A stretch of DNA of 64,000 bases from Bradyrhizobium sp. CER78 (GCF_029846235.1 NZ_JARVWP010000005.1:310001-374000); one strand, 5' to 3'. Shown: positions 36,116 to 44,729, numbered from the stretch's first letter. The notes: a model not told the origin generated them from the sequence alone. Numbers and translations are program-made.

Positions 36116-37348
36116 TCACCAGCTCGCGGGGAGCCGCTTCAGCCCGCGCAGCACGAAGGTCGGCCGCCACTCCGGATTTTCCGCGTCATCCAGCCGCAGG
36201 TCGGGGATCCGGCGCAGCAGCGTCGAGATCGCGATCTCGGCCTCGATCCGCGCCAGCTGGGCGCCGAGGCAGAAATGGATGCCGCCGCCAAACGACAGCG
36301 GCTTCACGTTCGGCCGCTGGATGTCGAGCTTTTCGGGATGGTCGGGATAGACCGCCTCGTCGTGATTGGCCGAGCCGAGCAGGCACAGCACGCTTTCGCC
36401 CTTCGGGATGCGCTTGCCGCCGAGATCCTCGATATCCTCCAGCGCGACGCGGCCGGTCAGCTGCACCGAGGAATCGTAACGCAGGAACTCCTCGATCGCG
36501 TTGGTGATCAGGCCCGGATTGGCCTTCAGCAGCGCGAGCTGGTCCGGGTTGCGGAACAGCGCGAGCAGGCCGTTGCCGATCAGGTTCACGGTCGTCTCAT
36601 GACCGGCGCCGAACAGCAGGATGATGTTGGCGGTCAGTTCCTCGTTGGTCAGCTTCTGGCCGTTCTCCTCGGCCTGCACCAGCTGCGTGGTGAGGTCGTC
36701 ACCGGGTTGCTTGCGGCGCAGCTCGAACAGCTGGTGGAAGTACATCGCGGCCATCGCATTGCCGGCATTGCCCTGCTTGATTTCCTCCGCCGAGAGCGGC
36801 ACCGGCTCGAGCAGGCGGCCGCCGTCGCGCGAGCCGTTGTAGAAGGCCTCGCGATGCTCCTCCGGGATGCCGAGCATGTCGCAGATGATGGTCACCGGCA
36901 GGCGGAACGCGAAGTCCTCGATCAGGTCCATCTTCCCCTGCGGAATGATGCGGTCGAGCGTCTCGTCGACGACGTGCTGGATGCGCGGACGCATGTCCTC
37001 GACCCGGCGCGCAGTGAACGCTTTCACGACGAGGCCGCGCAGCCTTGTGTGATCCGGCGGATCCTGCTGCAGCATCCAGTGGCTCATGCTGCGGATCACC
37101 GGCTCGTCCATGATCTTGGGGCCGTAGCGACGGATCGAGCGCTCGACGTAATCCTTGCCGAACCGCTTGTCGCGCAGCACGAGGCTCGCCTCCGCGTGGC
37201 GGCTGGCGACGAAGGCGCCATGCGCGTTGACATGCATCGGGTCGAGGCGGCGCAGCCGCTCGTAATACGGATAGGGATTGCGAATGAATTCGGGTGCCAG
37301 TGGATTGAAAAGCGGATCGCCGCTGGCCGGCTGAACTTGCTCGTTCAT
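36116..37348 (-). CDS. Cytochrome P450
   Basis: 410 residues from the ATG at 37348. The heme-binding motif is FGGGIHFCLGAQLAR with Cys360. The I-helix oxygen motif is LLFGAGHETT, and the ExxR pair lies in AIEEFLRYDSS. It is a soluble bacterial class I P450 that would need ferredoxin and reductase; none is adjacent. It is divergent from a TetR gene with a perfect palindrome between them, so it is probably substrate-inducible. The substrate is unknown. An in-frame extension upstream crosses the operator and is rejected. Confidence 0.92.
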   Translation of the reverse strand: MNEQVQPASGDPLFNPLAPEFIRNPYPYYERLRRLDPMHVNAHGAFVASRHAEASLVLRDKRFGKDYVERSIRRYGPKIMDEPVIRSMSHWMLQQDPPDHTRLRGLVVKAFTARRVEDMRPRIQHVVDETLDRIIPQGKMDLIEDFAFRLPVTIICDMLGIPEEHREAFYNGSRDGGRLLEPVPLSAEEIKQGNAGNAMAAMYFHQLFELRRKQPGDDLTTQLVQAEENGQKLTNEELTANIILLFGAGHETTVNLIGNGLLALFRNPDQLALLKANPGLITNAIEEFLRYDSSVQLTGRVALEDIEDLGGKRIPKGESVLCLLGSANHDEAVYPDHPEKLDIQRPNVKPLSFGGGIHFCLGAQLARIEAEIAISTLLRRIPDLRLDDAENPEWRPTFVLRGLKRLPASW

Positions 37349-37446
37349 GGTGACCTCGTTCGCTCGCTGCACCAGTGCATGTAGCGTGGTGCGCCTTGGT
37401 GTCATCCTCAAGACCGCACCACAAAATGTGCGGCTGTTCTGGTTTT

Positions 37447-37476
37447 GCAACTCGATACACTCTTGTATCGAGTTGC
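37447..37476. promoter_or_regulatory. 30-bp perfect palindrome, probable TetR operator
   Basis: GCAACTCGATACA, a 4-base spacer CTCT, then TGTATCGAGTTGC. It lies 22 bases upstream of the TetR ATG and 99 bases upstream of the P450 ATG. Length and symmetry suit a TetR dimer or pair of dimers controlling both genes. Confidence 0.75.
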
Positions 37477-37497
37477 ATTCTGCCCTAAAATGCGCCG

Positions 37498-38109
37498 ATG
37501 TCAAGGGTTCGAACCAGACCGACACGGGACGACACCTGCGAAAAGCTGTTCGAAGCGGCGGCGCGGGTGTTCGAGGAACAGGGCATCGGCGGCGCCAGCA
37601 TCGAGGCGATCGCGGCCGCGGCCGGCTTTAGCCGCGGCGCCTTCTATTCGAACTTCAAGAGCAAGGACGAGCTGATCTTCGCGATGCTCGAGGATCACGT
37701 CGAGCAATCGATCCGGCGTAATCTCGATCTGCTCGCCAAGCACAGCGACCTCGCCGACTTCCTGGAGGCACTGCGCACCGTGGATCGCAGCCGGCAGGAT
37801 CCGCTCGGGCGCTCGCCTCTGCTGCATATGGAGATGATCCTGTTCGTGGCGCGCGCCGAGAAGCGCCGCCCCGAACTCGCCAAGCGTTTGCGCGCGCGGC
37901 GCAAGCTAATCGCGGACATCGTCGAGACCGCGCAGAAGAACAGCGGCAGGAACGCCAGACTCAATCCGGACTGGACCGGCGCGATCGTGCTGGCGCTGGA
38001 AGACGGCTTCCGCCTGCACCGCCTGATCGATCCGGAGACCACACCCGCCGACAGCTGCCTGCGCGCGATCACCGATCTGCGGCGGGCGATCGGCGTGTCA
38101 TCTGCCTGA
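37498..38109 (+). CDS. TetR family transcriptional regulator (P450-linked)
   Basis: 203 residues. TetR_N domain: TCEKLFEAAARVFEEQG, then the helix-turn-helix IEAIAAAAGFSRGAFYSNF. The C-terminal domain contains GAIVLALEDGFRLHRLID, typical of the TetR_C_6/BetI-like group. It is divergent from the P450 gene around a 30-bp palindrome and probably represses both. The ATG at 37498 directly follows the operator. The ligand is presumably the P450 substrate or product (inference). Confidence 0.88.
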   Translation: MSRVRTRPTRDDTCEKLFEAAARVFEEQGIGGASIEAIAAAAGFSRGAFYSNFKSKDELIFAMLEDHVEQSIRRNLDLLAKHSDLADFLEALRTVDRSRQDPLGRSPLLHMEMILFVARAEKRRPELAKRLRARRKLIADIVETAQKNSGRNARLNPDWTGAIVLALEDGFRLHRLIDPETTPADSCLRAITDLRRAIGVSSA

Positions 38110-38113
38110 TCTC

Positions 38114-38215
38114 TTAAAGCGCGATGAGATTGGATTGATCATCATCGGGCTTTAGCTCGTTGTCTAAGCATGATCTTTTCGGAAAACCGCTTCGCACTTT
38201 TCCGGATCATGCTTT
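38114..38215. repeat. Composite repeat: AAAGCGCGATGA palindrome plus GCATGATC palindrome, copy 3
   Basis: The left half is TTAAAGCGCGATGAGATTGG answered by TCATCGGGCTTTA. The right half (38166-38215) is the AAGCATGATC...TTTTCCGGATCATGCTT element also found at 4213 and 24948. The right edge supplies the stop codon of the MFS gene. Confidence 0.85.
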
Positions 38216-39503
38216 AGGCCGCGCTGGCGACCTTGTGCATTTGCCCGGCGACGGCACGGACCTTGCGGGGCGAAGCCTGCCAGATCGCGAGCGCCGACAG
38301 CAGGCTGACGGCAATGCCGAGCAGGAACGCGCTGGTATAGCTGCCCGAGATATCATAGAGCTGTCCCGTGATCCACGGGCCTGCGGCGCCGCCGGCGAGC
38401 GCGGCCAGCATCACGGTGCCGAAGATGCTGCCGTAATGCTTGCCCTGGAAGATCTCGAGCACCACCGGTCCCATCACCGAAGTCAGGCCGTAGCCGAGCG
38501 CGCCCTGCGTGAAGACCATGAGATAGATCAGCGCCATGCTCGGCCAGTATTTCAGCGCTGCCAGCGCGGCAAAGCAGATCACGAAGCCGAAACACGAGAT
38601 CGCCCACACCCATTCACGGCCGATGCGATCGGACAAATGCCCGAGCCAGATCTGGCCGGGAATGCCGAGCAGGCTGACGACGCCAAGCGCCCAGACGCCG
38701 ACATTGGAGCTGAAGCCGATGTCGAGCAGGAATTTGGTCTGGTGCACCTGCACCGCGTACCAGATGTACAGGCCGCAGAAATAGCCGATCGCGATCCACC
38801 AGAACCGCGCGGTGCGCAGCGCACGCGGCAGCGTCCAATCGGTGCCGGCCCACTCCGGATCGACGACGTTCGATGCCGGCCTGGCCGACGTCGCGGTCGG
38901 CGCGGCATCGCCGTCCGGCCGCAAGCCGATGTCCTCCGGCCGCTTGTGCAGCAGCAGGTTGATCGGCGCGAGCACGACCAGCACCACGATCCCCATCGCG
39001 GTGCAGGCGGTGCGCCAGCCGGTGTGCTCGATCATGTGCTGCACCCATGGCAGCAGCGTCACCGAGCCGATGCCGACGCCGGCAAAGGCGAGTCCGATCG
39101 CCAGCCCGCGGCGGCGGATGAACCAGTTCGGCACGAACAGCGATTGCCCGGAATAACCGAGGCAGACGCTGCCCGAGCCGACCAGCACGCCGATGGTGAG
39201 ATAGAGATGCCAGGGCTGCGTGGTCAGCGGCGCCAGCAGCAGGCCCGAGCCCATCAGCAGCACGCCGAGCTCCATCACCGCGCGCGGACCGCGGCGGTCC
39301 ATCAACCGTCCGATCAGCGGGCTCGCGATCGCGGAGGCGACAAACCCGAACGAGAATGCGCCGGCTGTGACGCCGCGCTCCCAGCCGAACTCGGAGATGA
39401 TCGGCGGATAGAACAGCGAGAACGCCGTGCGTGCGTTGACGCCGATCGCCATGGTGACGAAGGTCACCGCGACGATGATCCAGCCGTAGAAGGAAAGTCG
39501 CAT
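38214..39503 (-). CDS. Major facilitator superfamily transporter
   Basis: 429 residues, twelve TM segments, from the ATG at 39503. The loop 2-3 motif is GRLMDRRGPRAVMELG, and TM4 has GYSGQSLFVPNWFIRRRGLA. It resembles the OFA/monocarboxylate-type MFS branch (GWIIVAVTFVTMAIGVNART at the N-terminus). The substrate is not determinable. A decayed partial copy of its N-terminal coding region lies just upstream at ~39780-39930. The TAA stop lies in a palindromic repeat. Confidence 0.87.
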   Translation of the reverse strand: MRLSFYGWIIVAVTFVTMAIGVNARTAFSLFYPPIISEFGWERGVTAGAFSFGFVASAIASPLIGRLMDRRGPRAVMELGVLLMGSGLLLAPLTTQPWHLYLTIGVLVGSGSVCLGYSGQSLFVPNWFIRRRGLAIGLAFAGVGIGSVTLLPWVQHMIEHTGWRTACTAMGIVVLVVLAPINLLLHKRPEDIGLRPDGDAAPTATSARPASNVVDPEWAGTDWTLPRALRTARFWWIAIGYFCGLYIWYAVQVHQTKFLLDIGFSSNVGVWALGVVSLLGIPGQIWLGHLSDRIGREWVWAISCFGFVICFAALAALKYWPSMALIYLMVFTQGALGYGLTSVMGPVVLEIFQGKHYGSIFGTVMLAALAGGAAGPWITGQLYDISGSYTSAFLLGIAVSLLSALAIWQASPRKVRAVAGQMHKVASAA

Positions 39504-39630
39504 GGGGGTCTTCGTTGCCGGGGTCAGAGGACGAATACCTGTTTCAGCCCGCGACCGGCGACGGTCAAGCCCCATGGACCGACTAGGTGGCTTCAGGGGC
39601 GGGTATTCCACCAGACCGCGTCAAATTCGC

Positions 39631-39720
39631 TCAATCAAGGGTCCGTATTGTGTGAAGCAATTCATAGACAGTCAGGCCGGACGCGGCAGACTTGCGCGCA
39701 ATGTCGAACGCCTTCGCCAT
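39631..39720 (-). CDS. Possible very small protein
   Basis: 29 residues (MAKAFDIARKSAASGLTVYE opens it) with GGAAGG nine bases before the ATG. It lies between the intact MFS gene and the MFS remnant. I recognise no family. It may be a fragment of another decayed gene. Confidence 0.25.
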   Translation of the reverse strand: MAKAFDIARKSAASGLTVYELLHTIRTLD

Positions 39721-39779
39721 CTCAGCTGACCTTCCGTTGCCCGCGGGAATTCCGATCGCCCTCCATCGAACGACTGGCA

Positions 39780-39930
39780 GCGCCGGACGCGACGATGATG
39801 ATCGCCCCAGCGGTAACGCCACGCTCCCAGCCAAACTTGCCGATCATTGTCGGCAAGAAACGAGAACACCGTTTCCTGCATTGACGCGGATCAATGGTGA
39901 CGAGTTTTCGCCGCGAGATGATCCGGCCAT
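39780..39930 (-). pseudogene. Decayed fragment of an MFS transporter gene
   Basis: Read on the minus strand in shifted frames it gives IRVNAGNGVLV, then FLPTMIGKFGWERGVTAGA. This aligns with IGVNARTAFSL and FYPPIISEFGWERGVTAGA of the intact MFS protein at 38214-39503. Nucleotide similarity continues upstream of that point (GATGGTGACGA-type sequence, then GATGATCC). Frames are broken and no start is present. It is a relic of a tandem duplication or of a second, lost transporter. Confidence 0.65.
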
Positions 39931-40063
39931 GAAGTCAATGGACGCATCTGCGTTGCATCCGCAAGGCGCGAATGCCTGCTTGGCCCGCACCGTTCCGCCC
40001 GTTGGAGTATCGCGATTGCGCATCCACGAACACTCTCGCAGAGATTGCAAACACTGTGCTGTA

Positions 40064-40080
40064 CCAACCGGTTCGGTTGG
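40064..40080. promoter_or_regulatory. Palindrome upstream of the cyclase operon
   Basis: CCAACCG-GTT-CGGTTGG, extended weakly by flanking GT/AC. It lies 135 bases before the first ATG. It could be a regulator site; no regulator gene is adjacent. Confidence 0.35.
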
Positions 40081-40214
40081 CACACTCTGCACACCCTGCC
40101 GGATGAAGCCTTCCTTTATGATCTTGATGACGATATTGTTTTCGCATTGGTGTCTTGTTGCTTGTGCCGGATTTTAGTCGCGTATCAGTAAAATTTTGCA
40201 GAAGTATCAATAAT

Positions 40215-41990
40215 ATGATGATGACCCCATCGGTCCCGGAAGTTCGCCGACGTCTTGCGGCAATCCTCGCGGCAGACGTGGTCGGATATACGCGCTTGAT
40301 GGAGGCGCACGAGGAAAACACCCATACCCGGCTGATGCAATTGCGGTCGCAAGTACTCGATCCGGGCGTCACGGCGCAGAACGGAAGGATCGTCAAGAAT
40401 ACCGGCGACGGCTTCCTTGCAACATTCGATACCGCGCACGATGCAACGCGATGTGCGCTCTCCTTGCAGGAAAAGGTCGCGCTGAATACGGCAGGGATGC
40501 CCGCCGACGAGCGCATCAGCTTTCGCATAGGATTGAATGCTGCGGACATCATCGTTGAAGAAGACGACGTCTATGGCGAGGGCGTGAATATTGCGGCACG
40601 CCTGCAGAATTATGCGCCAGCCGGCGGCATTGTCGTTTCGGGCGCCGTCGCGGAGCAGATCGGCCAGGATTTCGGCGTCAGCGTGATTGATCTTGGCGAT
40701 CTGCACCTTCGCAATATGGGCCGCCCCGTCCGCGTGTATGCACTCCACCCATCCATGCAACCCGCCAAGCTTGTCGGCGAGGCCTTGGTGGGCTCCGAAC
40801 CTCGCCCCTCGATTGCAGTTCTGCCGTTCCGGATGAACCTGACCACTCCGGACGAGGGCTACTTCGCGGATGGTATCGTTGACGACATCATTCGCGGCCT
40901 TGCCGGGCTCAAGGAGCTCTTTGTCGTCTCACGCGGGTCCAGCCTTGGCTTTGGCGGCCGCAATATCGACGTGCGTGAGATCGGGCGTCAGCTCGGAGTT
41001 CGCTACGTCCTCTACGGAGGCGTGCAGAGGACGATGACCTCGGTCCGTATCGTGACCGAACTCAGCGACGCCGAGTCGGGCGAAGTCATTCGTTCGGATT
41101 TGCACGAAGGCGACCTTCGCGAGTTGTTTGCGCTTCAGGATCGGATCGCCATCAATGTCGTAAGACAAATCGCGCCGCAGGTTCGCGAGCGCGAACTCAT
41201 GCGATCGATGCGCAAGCATCCGCAGAACCTGACCGCCTACGATCTCGTGTTGCAGGCGCTCGATTTGCTGTACCGGATGGACTACGATTCCTTTTCCAAG
41301 GCGCGTGGCCTGCTCGAGCAAGCCATTTCATACGACCCTAATTTTGCGTTGGCCTATTCCTACGTCGCGCTGTGGTATGTGTTCCGGATCGGGGAAATCG
41401 GATCGCCGGATCCCGAGGGTGATGTCATCGCCGGTGCCAGATATGCCAAGGAGGCTATCGATCGAGGCGGTGACGATGCGTTCGCGTTGGCGGTGTATGG
41501 TCACGTCCAGTCGTTTTTGCTGCATGACTTTCAAAGCGCAAGGATCGCTCTCGACCGAGCTATTGCCGCCGGCCCGAGTTCAGCCATGGCCTGGACCATG
41601 GCGAGCGCAACATCCGGCTTTCTTGGTGATGGCCCTGCCGCCCTGCGCCAGGGTGAGCAGGGCGTCCGGCTCTCGCCGCTCGATGCGCGCTCGTTCTGGC
41701 ACGAGGGATTGTTCGGCCAGGCTCACTACGTGAATGGCGACTATGAACAGGCATTGGAGTGGGTGCGCGGCGCACTGAACCGCAACGGACTTATTCGCTT
41801 CAATCATCGCCTGTTCATCGTCACGCTCGGTGCCCTCGGCCGTCGTGAAGAAGCAGCGGAGGCTGCACGCCGCTACCTGGAAATCCAACCCGGATTCCGC
41901 ATTTCATCCTATGCACCACACTGCCCGTTTCGCGGCGATGCATTGAAAACCTGGCTAGGCCACCTGCGATCGGCGGGGCTTCCTGATTGA
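40215..41990 (+). CDS. Class III adenylate/guanylate cyclase with TolB-like and TPR regions
   Basis: 591 residues from the first of three consecutive ATGs at 40215. A TTG start 20 codons upstream is rejected, and no good ribosome site is visible. Residues ~10-180 form the cyclase domain: LAAILAADVVGYTRLMEAH (first metal Asp), RIVKNTGDGFLATF (second) and EGVNIAARLQ (Asn/Arg). Next is a TolB/FlgO-like module (RPSIAVLPFRMN, YFADGIVDDIIRGLAGLKEL, IGRQLGVRYVLYGGVQR). The C-terminal ~250 residues are TPR-like helices. No TM segment is seen. It heads a probable operon with the next two genes and could sense and signal via cAMP. Confidence 0.85.
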   Translation: MMMTPSVPEVRRRLAAILAADVVGYTRLMEAHEENTHTRLMQLRSQVLDPGVTAQNGRIVKNTGDGFLATFDTAHDATRCALSLQEKVALNTAGMPADERISFRIGLNAADIIVEEDDVYGEGVNIAARLQNYAPAGGIVVSGAVAEQIGQDFGVSVIDLGDLHLRNMGRPVRVYALHPSMQPAKLVGEALVGSEPRPSIAVLPFRMNLTTPDEGYFADGIVDDIIRGLAGLKELFVVSRGSSLGFGGRNIDVREIGRQLGVRYVLYGGVQRTMTSVRIVTELSDAESGEVIRSDLHEGDLRELFALQDRIAINVVRQIAPQVRERELMRSMRKHPQNLTAYDLVLQALDLLYRMDYDSFSKARGLLEQAISYDPNFALAYSYVALWYVFRIGEIGSPDPEGDVIAGARYAKEAIDRGGDDAFALAVYGHVQSFLLHDFQSARIALDRAIAAGPSSAMAWTMASATSGFLGDGPAALRQGEQGVRLSPLDARSFWHEGLFGQAHYVNGDYEQALEWVRGALNRNGLIRFNHRLFIVTLGALGRREEAAEAARRYLEIQPGFRISSYAPHCPFRGDALKTWLGHLRSAGLPD

Positions 41991-42033
41991 CTGCTATTGC
42001 TGACGACAACTGCCGAATGAGGGAGAGACGTCA

Positions 42034-42924
42034 ATGACCGGCAACACAGGTAACACGGGCAATACGGGCAATACCGGAAACACCGGCAATACCGGAAATA
42101 CCGGCAACGTTGGAGGGGGTGGTTGGTTTATTTCGGACCGCGTCGACTTGCCGTTCGTCACACGGCTCGACCCCTCGGGCACAGACGAGCTCGGCAGCCT
42201 GCGGCGGACGCCGCCGGCGCACTTTGGCAGCCGACAATGGTCTGCAGACTGGTACGCGTGGCGTGTCTTGCATCAGTTCATCGCCAACGTCTCCACCTGG
42301 GCCGCAACCATCGATGCTGACGCCACCCTCATCCAGATTCGGACCGACCTGGTTACCAACTACACCGCCCAAATAGACAACCTTGTGCTCGCTGCGCGCG
42401 ATGAACGGCCGAATGCCATGGGCCTGATCCTTTCGCAGGACGTTGAATTTTTCACGGATTTCCTGGCTGTGCTGACCGCCAGGCCAGGCTCGCATACGCA
42501 AACCTGGCGCCTGTTGAATATCGCGAGTTTGATTGGGTCCTTTGCGGCATTGTATTTCAAGGACAGGTACGATTTGCCTCGGCCGTCGCAGATCTGTCCC
42601 GCATTGCTGCCGCCGATCCAGGTCCCCGGCCACGCATCCTGGCCGAGCGGACATTCCACCCAGGCGCATTTCATGAAGAACTGCATGCTCCGGGCGTTCG
42701 CCGCGACGGCGATGTCCGGGGCCGATCAGGCCGTATGGAAATCCGACCTGTCGATCCTGGCGGATTCGATCGCCCGAAACCGCGAGATTGCCGGCGTGCA
42801 CTATCCGAAGGATTCGGAAGGCGGCGCCAGAATCGCCGATTTGCTGGACACTGTCATTCTGACTCCAGGCACCGTGCCGATGTTTGATAGCGCAATCGCG
42901 GCTGCCGCAGGCGAATGGCAATGA
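42034..42924 (+). CDS. PAP2/vanadium-haloperoxidase-type protein with collagen-like GNT tract
   Basis: 296 residues, ATG with GGGAGAGA upstream. Residues 2-25 are eight TGN triplets, a collagen-like Gly-X-Y tract, followed by a Gly-rich hinge. The catalytic domain carries the acid-phosphatase/haloperoxidase triad: K176-x6-R183-P184 in KDRYDLPRP, PSGH (204-207) in SWPSGHSTQ, and R250-x5-H256-x3-D260 in NREIAGVHYPKD. Members bind vanadate and make hypohalous acid, or hydrolyse phosphate esters. There is no signal peptide or TM, unlike lipid-phosphatase PAP2 proteins. It starts 43 bases after the cyclase and overlaps the peptidase gene. Confidence 0.82.
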   Translation: MTGNTGNTGNTGNTGNTGNTGNTGNVGGGGWFISDRVDLPFVTRLDPSGTDELGSLRRTPPAHFGSRQWSADWYAWRVLHQFIANVSTWAATIDADATLIQIRTDLVTNYTAQIDNLVLAARDERPNAMGLILSQDVEFFTDFLAVLTARPGSHTQTWRLLNIASLIGSFAALYFKDRYDLPRPSQICPALLPPIQVPGHASWPSGHSTQAHFMKNCMLRAFAATAMSGADQAVWKSDLSILADSIARNREIAGVHYPKDSEGGARIADLLDTVILTPGTVPMFDSAIAAAAGEWQ

Positions 42925-43961
42925 GCATCCGGGACGGGCGGAGCCCGACATACGACGCCGAAGGCCTCAAGCGGGCCATCAAGAATTCGACGACCAGCGT
43001 TCTTCCTCCCACCGGATTTCGCACCCTGGTCGCGTCGCAGGACGAACTGAGGGCGCTCGGTTTTCCAAGACGACCGGACCCGGCGCTTCAGCCGGCCGAG
43101 TATGCATTCTGGCAGAAGATGTTTAGCCCGACGGTGGCGTTCGAGGCCTTCGATTTCCAAGTGCTTTCCCCCGTCACGGCGGGCCGGCGCCGATCTTTCA
43201 ATCAATCGCCGCAGCGGGAAAGCAGCCTCAACTGGTCCGGCGCCTACATCACGCCGCGGGATGGAACGATATTCTCGTCGGTCTGGGGGAAGTTTCAGGT
43301 GCCGACGCCAACCCAGCCGGCGAGCGGCCGGGCGACCGAGACATACCACAGTTCGACATGGGTCGGCCTTGATGGACAACGTCAGTATTACAGATCGACG
43401 CTGCCGCAAATTGGCACCGCGCAGAACATCGACCCTGCCACGGGCGCGGGCAGCCCGACGACATCGTTCTTCGCGTGGTGGCAATGGTGGGTAAGGGGCG
43501 ACCCGGCCCAAGCGCATCCCATAATGCTTGTGTCGCCAAAGATTCATGCCGGCGATCTGATCATGTGCCTCATGCAGGTGTCGCCGGATCGCACCGGGGT
43601 GTCGTTCGTGATCGCGAACCTTACGACCAGTCGCTCCGTGCAGTTCTTTCAAACCGCACCGCTGACTCAGCTGGGGCAGCCCTTCAAGATTCCCGGCGCA
43701 ACGGCGGAATGGGTGATGGAGAGGTCGGCCGCTCCGGGGAATCCAACCCCGCTGCAGCTCCCGGACTACGGTACGGTGGTCTTCCATGACTGCGGCGCGT
43801 CAGCGATCAACATGGATACCGGCGCGACGGTGGAGCGCAATCTCTCCGGCGCGAAGCTCGTCGACATGTACGTCGTGAAGGAGGAGAATCCGGAAAGGAC
43901 CGAGAAGCCCTCCATTGCGAAGCCGATCGATTCGACGGAGTTCCTTACCTACTTCCGCTAG
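42915..43961 (+). CDS. Eqolisin-like (peptidase family G1) glutamic peptidase
   Basis: 348 residues if started at ATG 42915. An ATG at 42921 forms an ATGA overlap with the previous stop and is equally good. Residues ~105-300 match the G1 beta-sandwich: SSLNWSGAYITPRDGTIFSS, WGKFQVPTP, STWVGLDGQ, then LPQIGTAQ with the putative catalytic Gln165, and TAEWVMERS with the putative catalytic Glu269. The first ~100 residues are an unknown N-terminal region that could be a propeptide; no signal peptide is evident. Eqolisins are acid proteases first described in fungi. Activity here is inferred. Confidence 0.78.
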   Translation: MAMSIRDGRSPTYDAEGLKRAIKNSTTSVLPPTGFRTLVASQDELRALGFPRRPDPALQPAEYAFWQKMFSPTVAFEAFDFQVLSPVTAGRRRSFNQSPQRESSLNWSGAYITPRDGTIFSSVWGKFQVPTPTQPASGRATETYHSSTWVGLDGQRQYYRSTLPQIGTAQNIDPATGAGSPTTSFFAWWQWWVRGDPAQAHPIMLVSPKIHAGDLIMCLMQVSPDRTGVSFVIANLTTSRSVQFFQTAPLTQLGQPFKIPGATAEWVMERSAAPGNPTPLQLPDYGTVVFHDCGASAINMDTGATVERNLSGAKLVDMYVVKEENPERTEKPSIAKPIDSTEFLTYFR

Positions 43962-43985
43962 GCCGAAGAGGTTGGAACGCTTCCA

Positions 43986-44729
43986 CTACGCGAGAGCGTG
44001 ACTCTCATGGCCGAAATAGGCGCGCTCGAGCCGGTGCGCGAGGTCGCTCTCGCCGGTCACGGCCTCCAGCGCGATCGCACCCTGGACCAGCGCGTAGACC
44101 CGATCGGCACAGGCCAACGCCTTCTCGAGCAGTTGTTCGACCAGCAGCACGGAGGTGCCCTGCTCGCGCAACCGGCCGATGACGTTGAGGACCCGATCGA
44201 CCAGCACCGGTGACAATCCCGCCGAGGGCTCGTCGAGCATCAGGAGCCGCGGACGGCGGACCAGCCCCTGCGCCACCGTCAGCATCTGTTGCTGCCCGCC
44301 CGACAGCGCGCCGCCGCGCTCATGCCGTTTCTCGGCGATCTCGGGAAAGAATGACAATGCCTCCTCGACGCGCACGGCACGTTCGGCGCGCGGCAGGTCG
44401 TAGCCGGCAAGCAGCAAATTGTCGGTCACGGAGATCTGCGTGAACACGCGATGGCCTTCGATCACGTGCACCAGCCCGGCGCGCGCGGCATCGCGCGGCG
44501 TGGCGTTGGTCATGTCGTGGCCGCCGAACCGGACCTGCCCGGCCGTGACGGGCAACAGACCCGACATCGCACGGAGCAGCGTGGTCTTGCCGGCACCATT
44601 GGGACCGAGCAGCGCCACGACCTCGCCGGCGGCGATCGTCATGTCGATGCCGTGCAGCACGCGGATCTTGCCGTAGCCGGACTCCAGCGCGCTCACTTTG
44701 AGCAGAGGTTCAGCCGCCGAGGTAAGCAC
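43986..44729 (-). CDS. livF: Branched-chain amino acid-type ABC transporter ATP-binding protein LivF
   Basis: 247 residues from the GTG at 44729, supported by AAGGAGG seven bases upstream. Walker A GPNGAGKTTLL, signature ALSGGQQQMLTVAQ, Walker B RLLMLDEPSAGLSPVL. It overlaps the end of the LivM-LivG fusion gene by 20 bases. It is the second ATPase of a HAAT-type importer. Confidence 0.95.
   Translation of the reverse strand: MLTSAAEPLLKVSALESGYGKIRVLHGIDMTIAAGEVVALLGPNGAGKTTLLRAMSGLLPVTAGQVRFGGHDMTNATPRDAARAGLVHVIEGHRVFTQISVTDNLLLAGYDLPRAERAVRVEEALSFFPEIAEKRHERGGALSGGQQQMLTVAQGLVRRPRLLMLDEPSAGLSPVLVDRVLNVIGRLREQGTSVLLVEQLLEKALACADRVYALVQGAIALEAVTGESDLAHRLERAYFGHESHALA

Larger units (their letters stand above)
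39504..40214. other. Gene-poor region upstream of the cyclase operon
   Basis: 711 bases with no convincing full-length gene. It contains a possible 29-codon frame (39631-39720), a degenerate MFS fragment (~39780-39930), and a 17-base palindrome CCAACCG-GTT-CGGTTGG (40064-40080). The last ~100 bases before the cyclase are visibly more AT-rich than the surroundings. Confidence 0.6.

Noticed and set aside
37490..37520. GGGTTCGAACC near the TetR start as a tRNA T-arm
   Set aside because: No acceptor stem, anticodon arm or CCA context surrounds it; it lies in the TetR coding sequence.
40155..40214. TTG start 20 codons upstream for the cyclase
   Set aside because: The extension is hydrophobic and unlike the family; three consecutive ATGs lie immediately before the conserved domain.
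42031..42951. Minus-strand frame with many PVL repeats opposite the haloperoxidase-type gene
   Set aside because: It is the antisense of the TGN-encoding tandem repeat, and the plus-strand protein has intact catalytic motifs.
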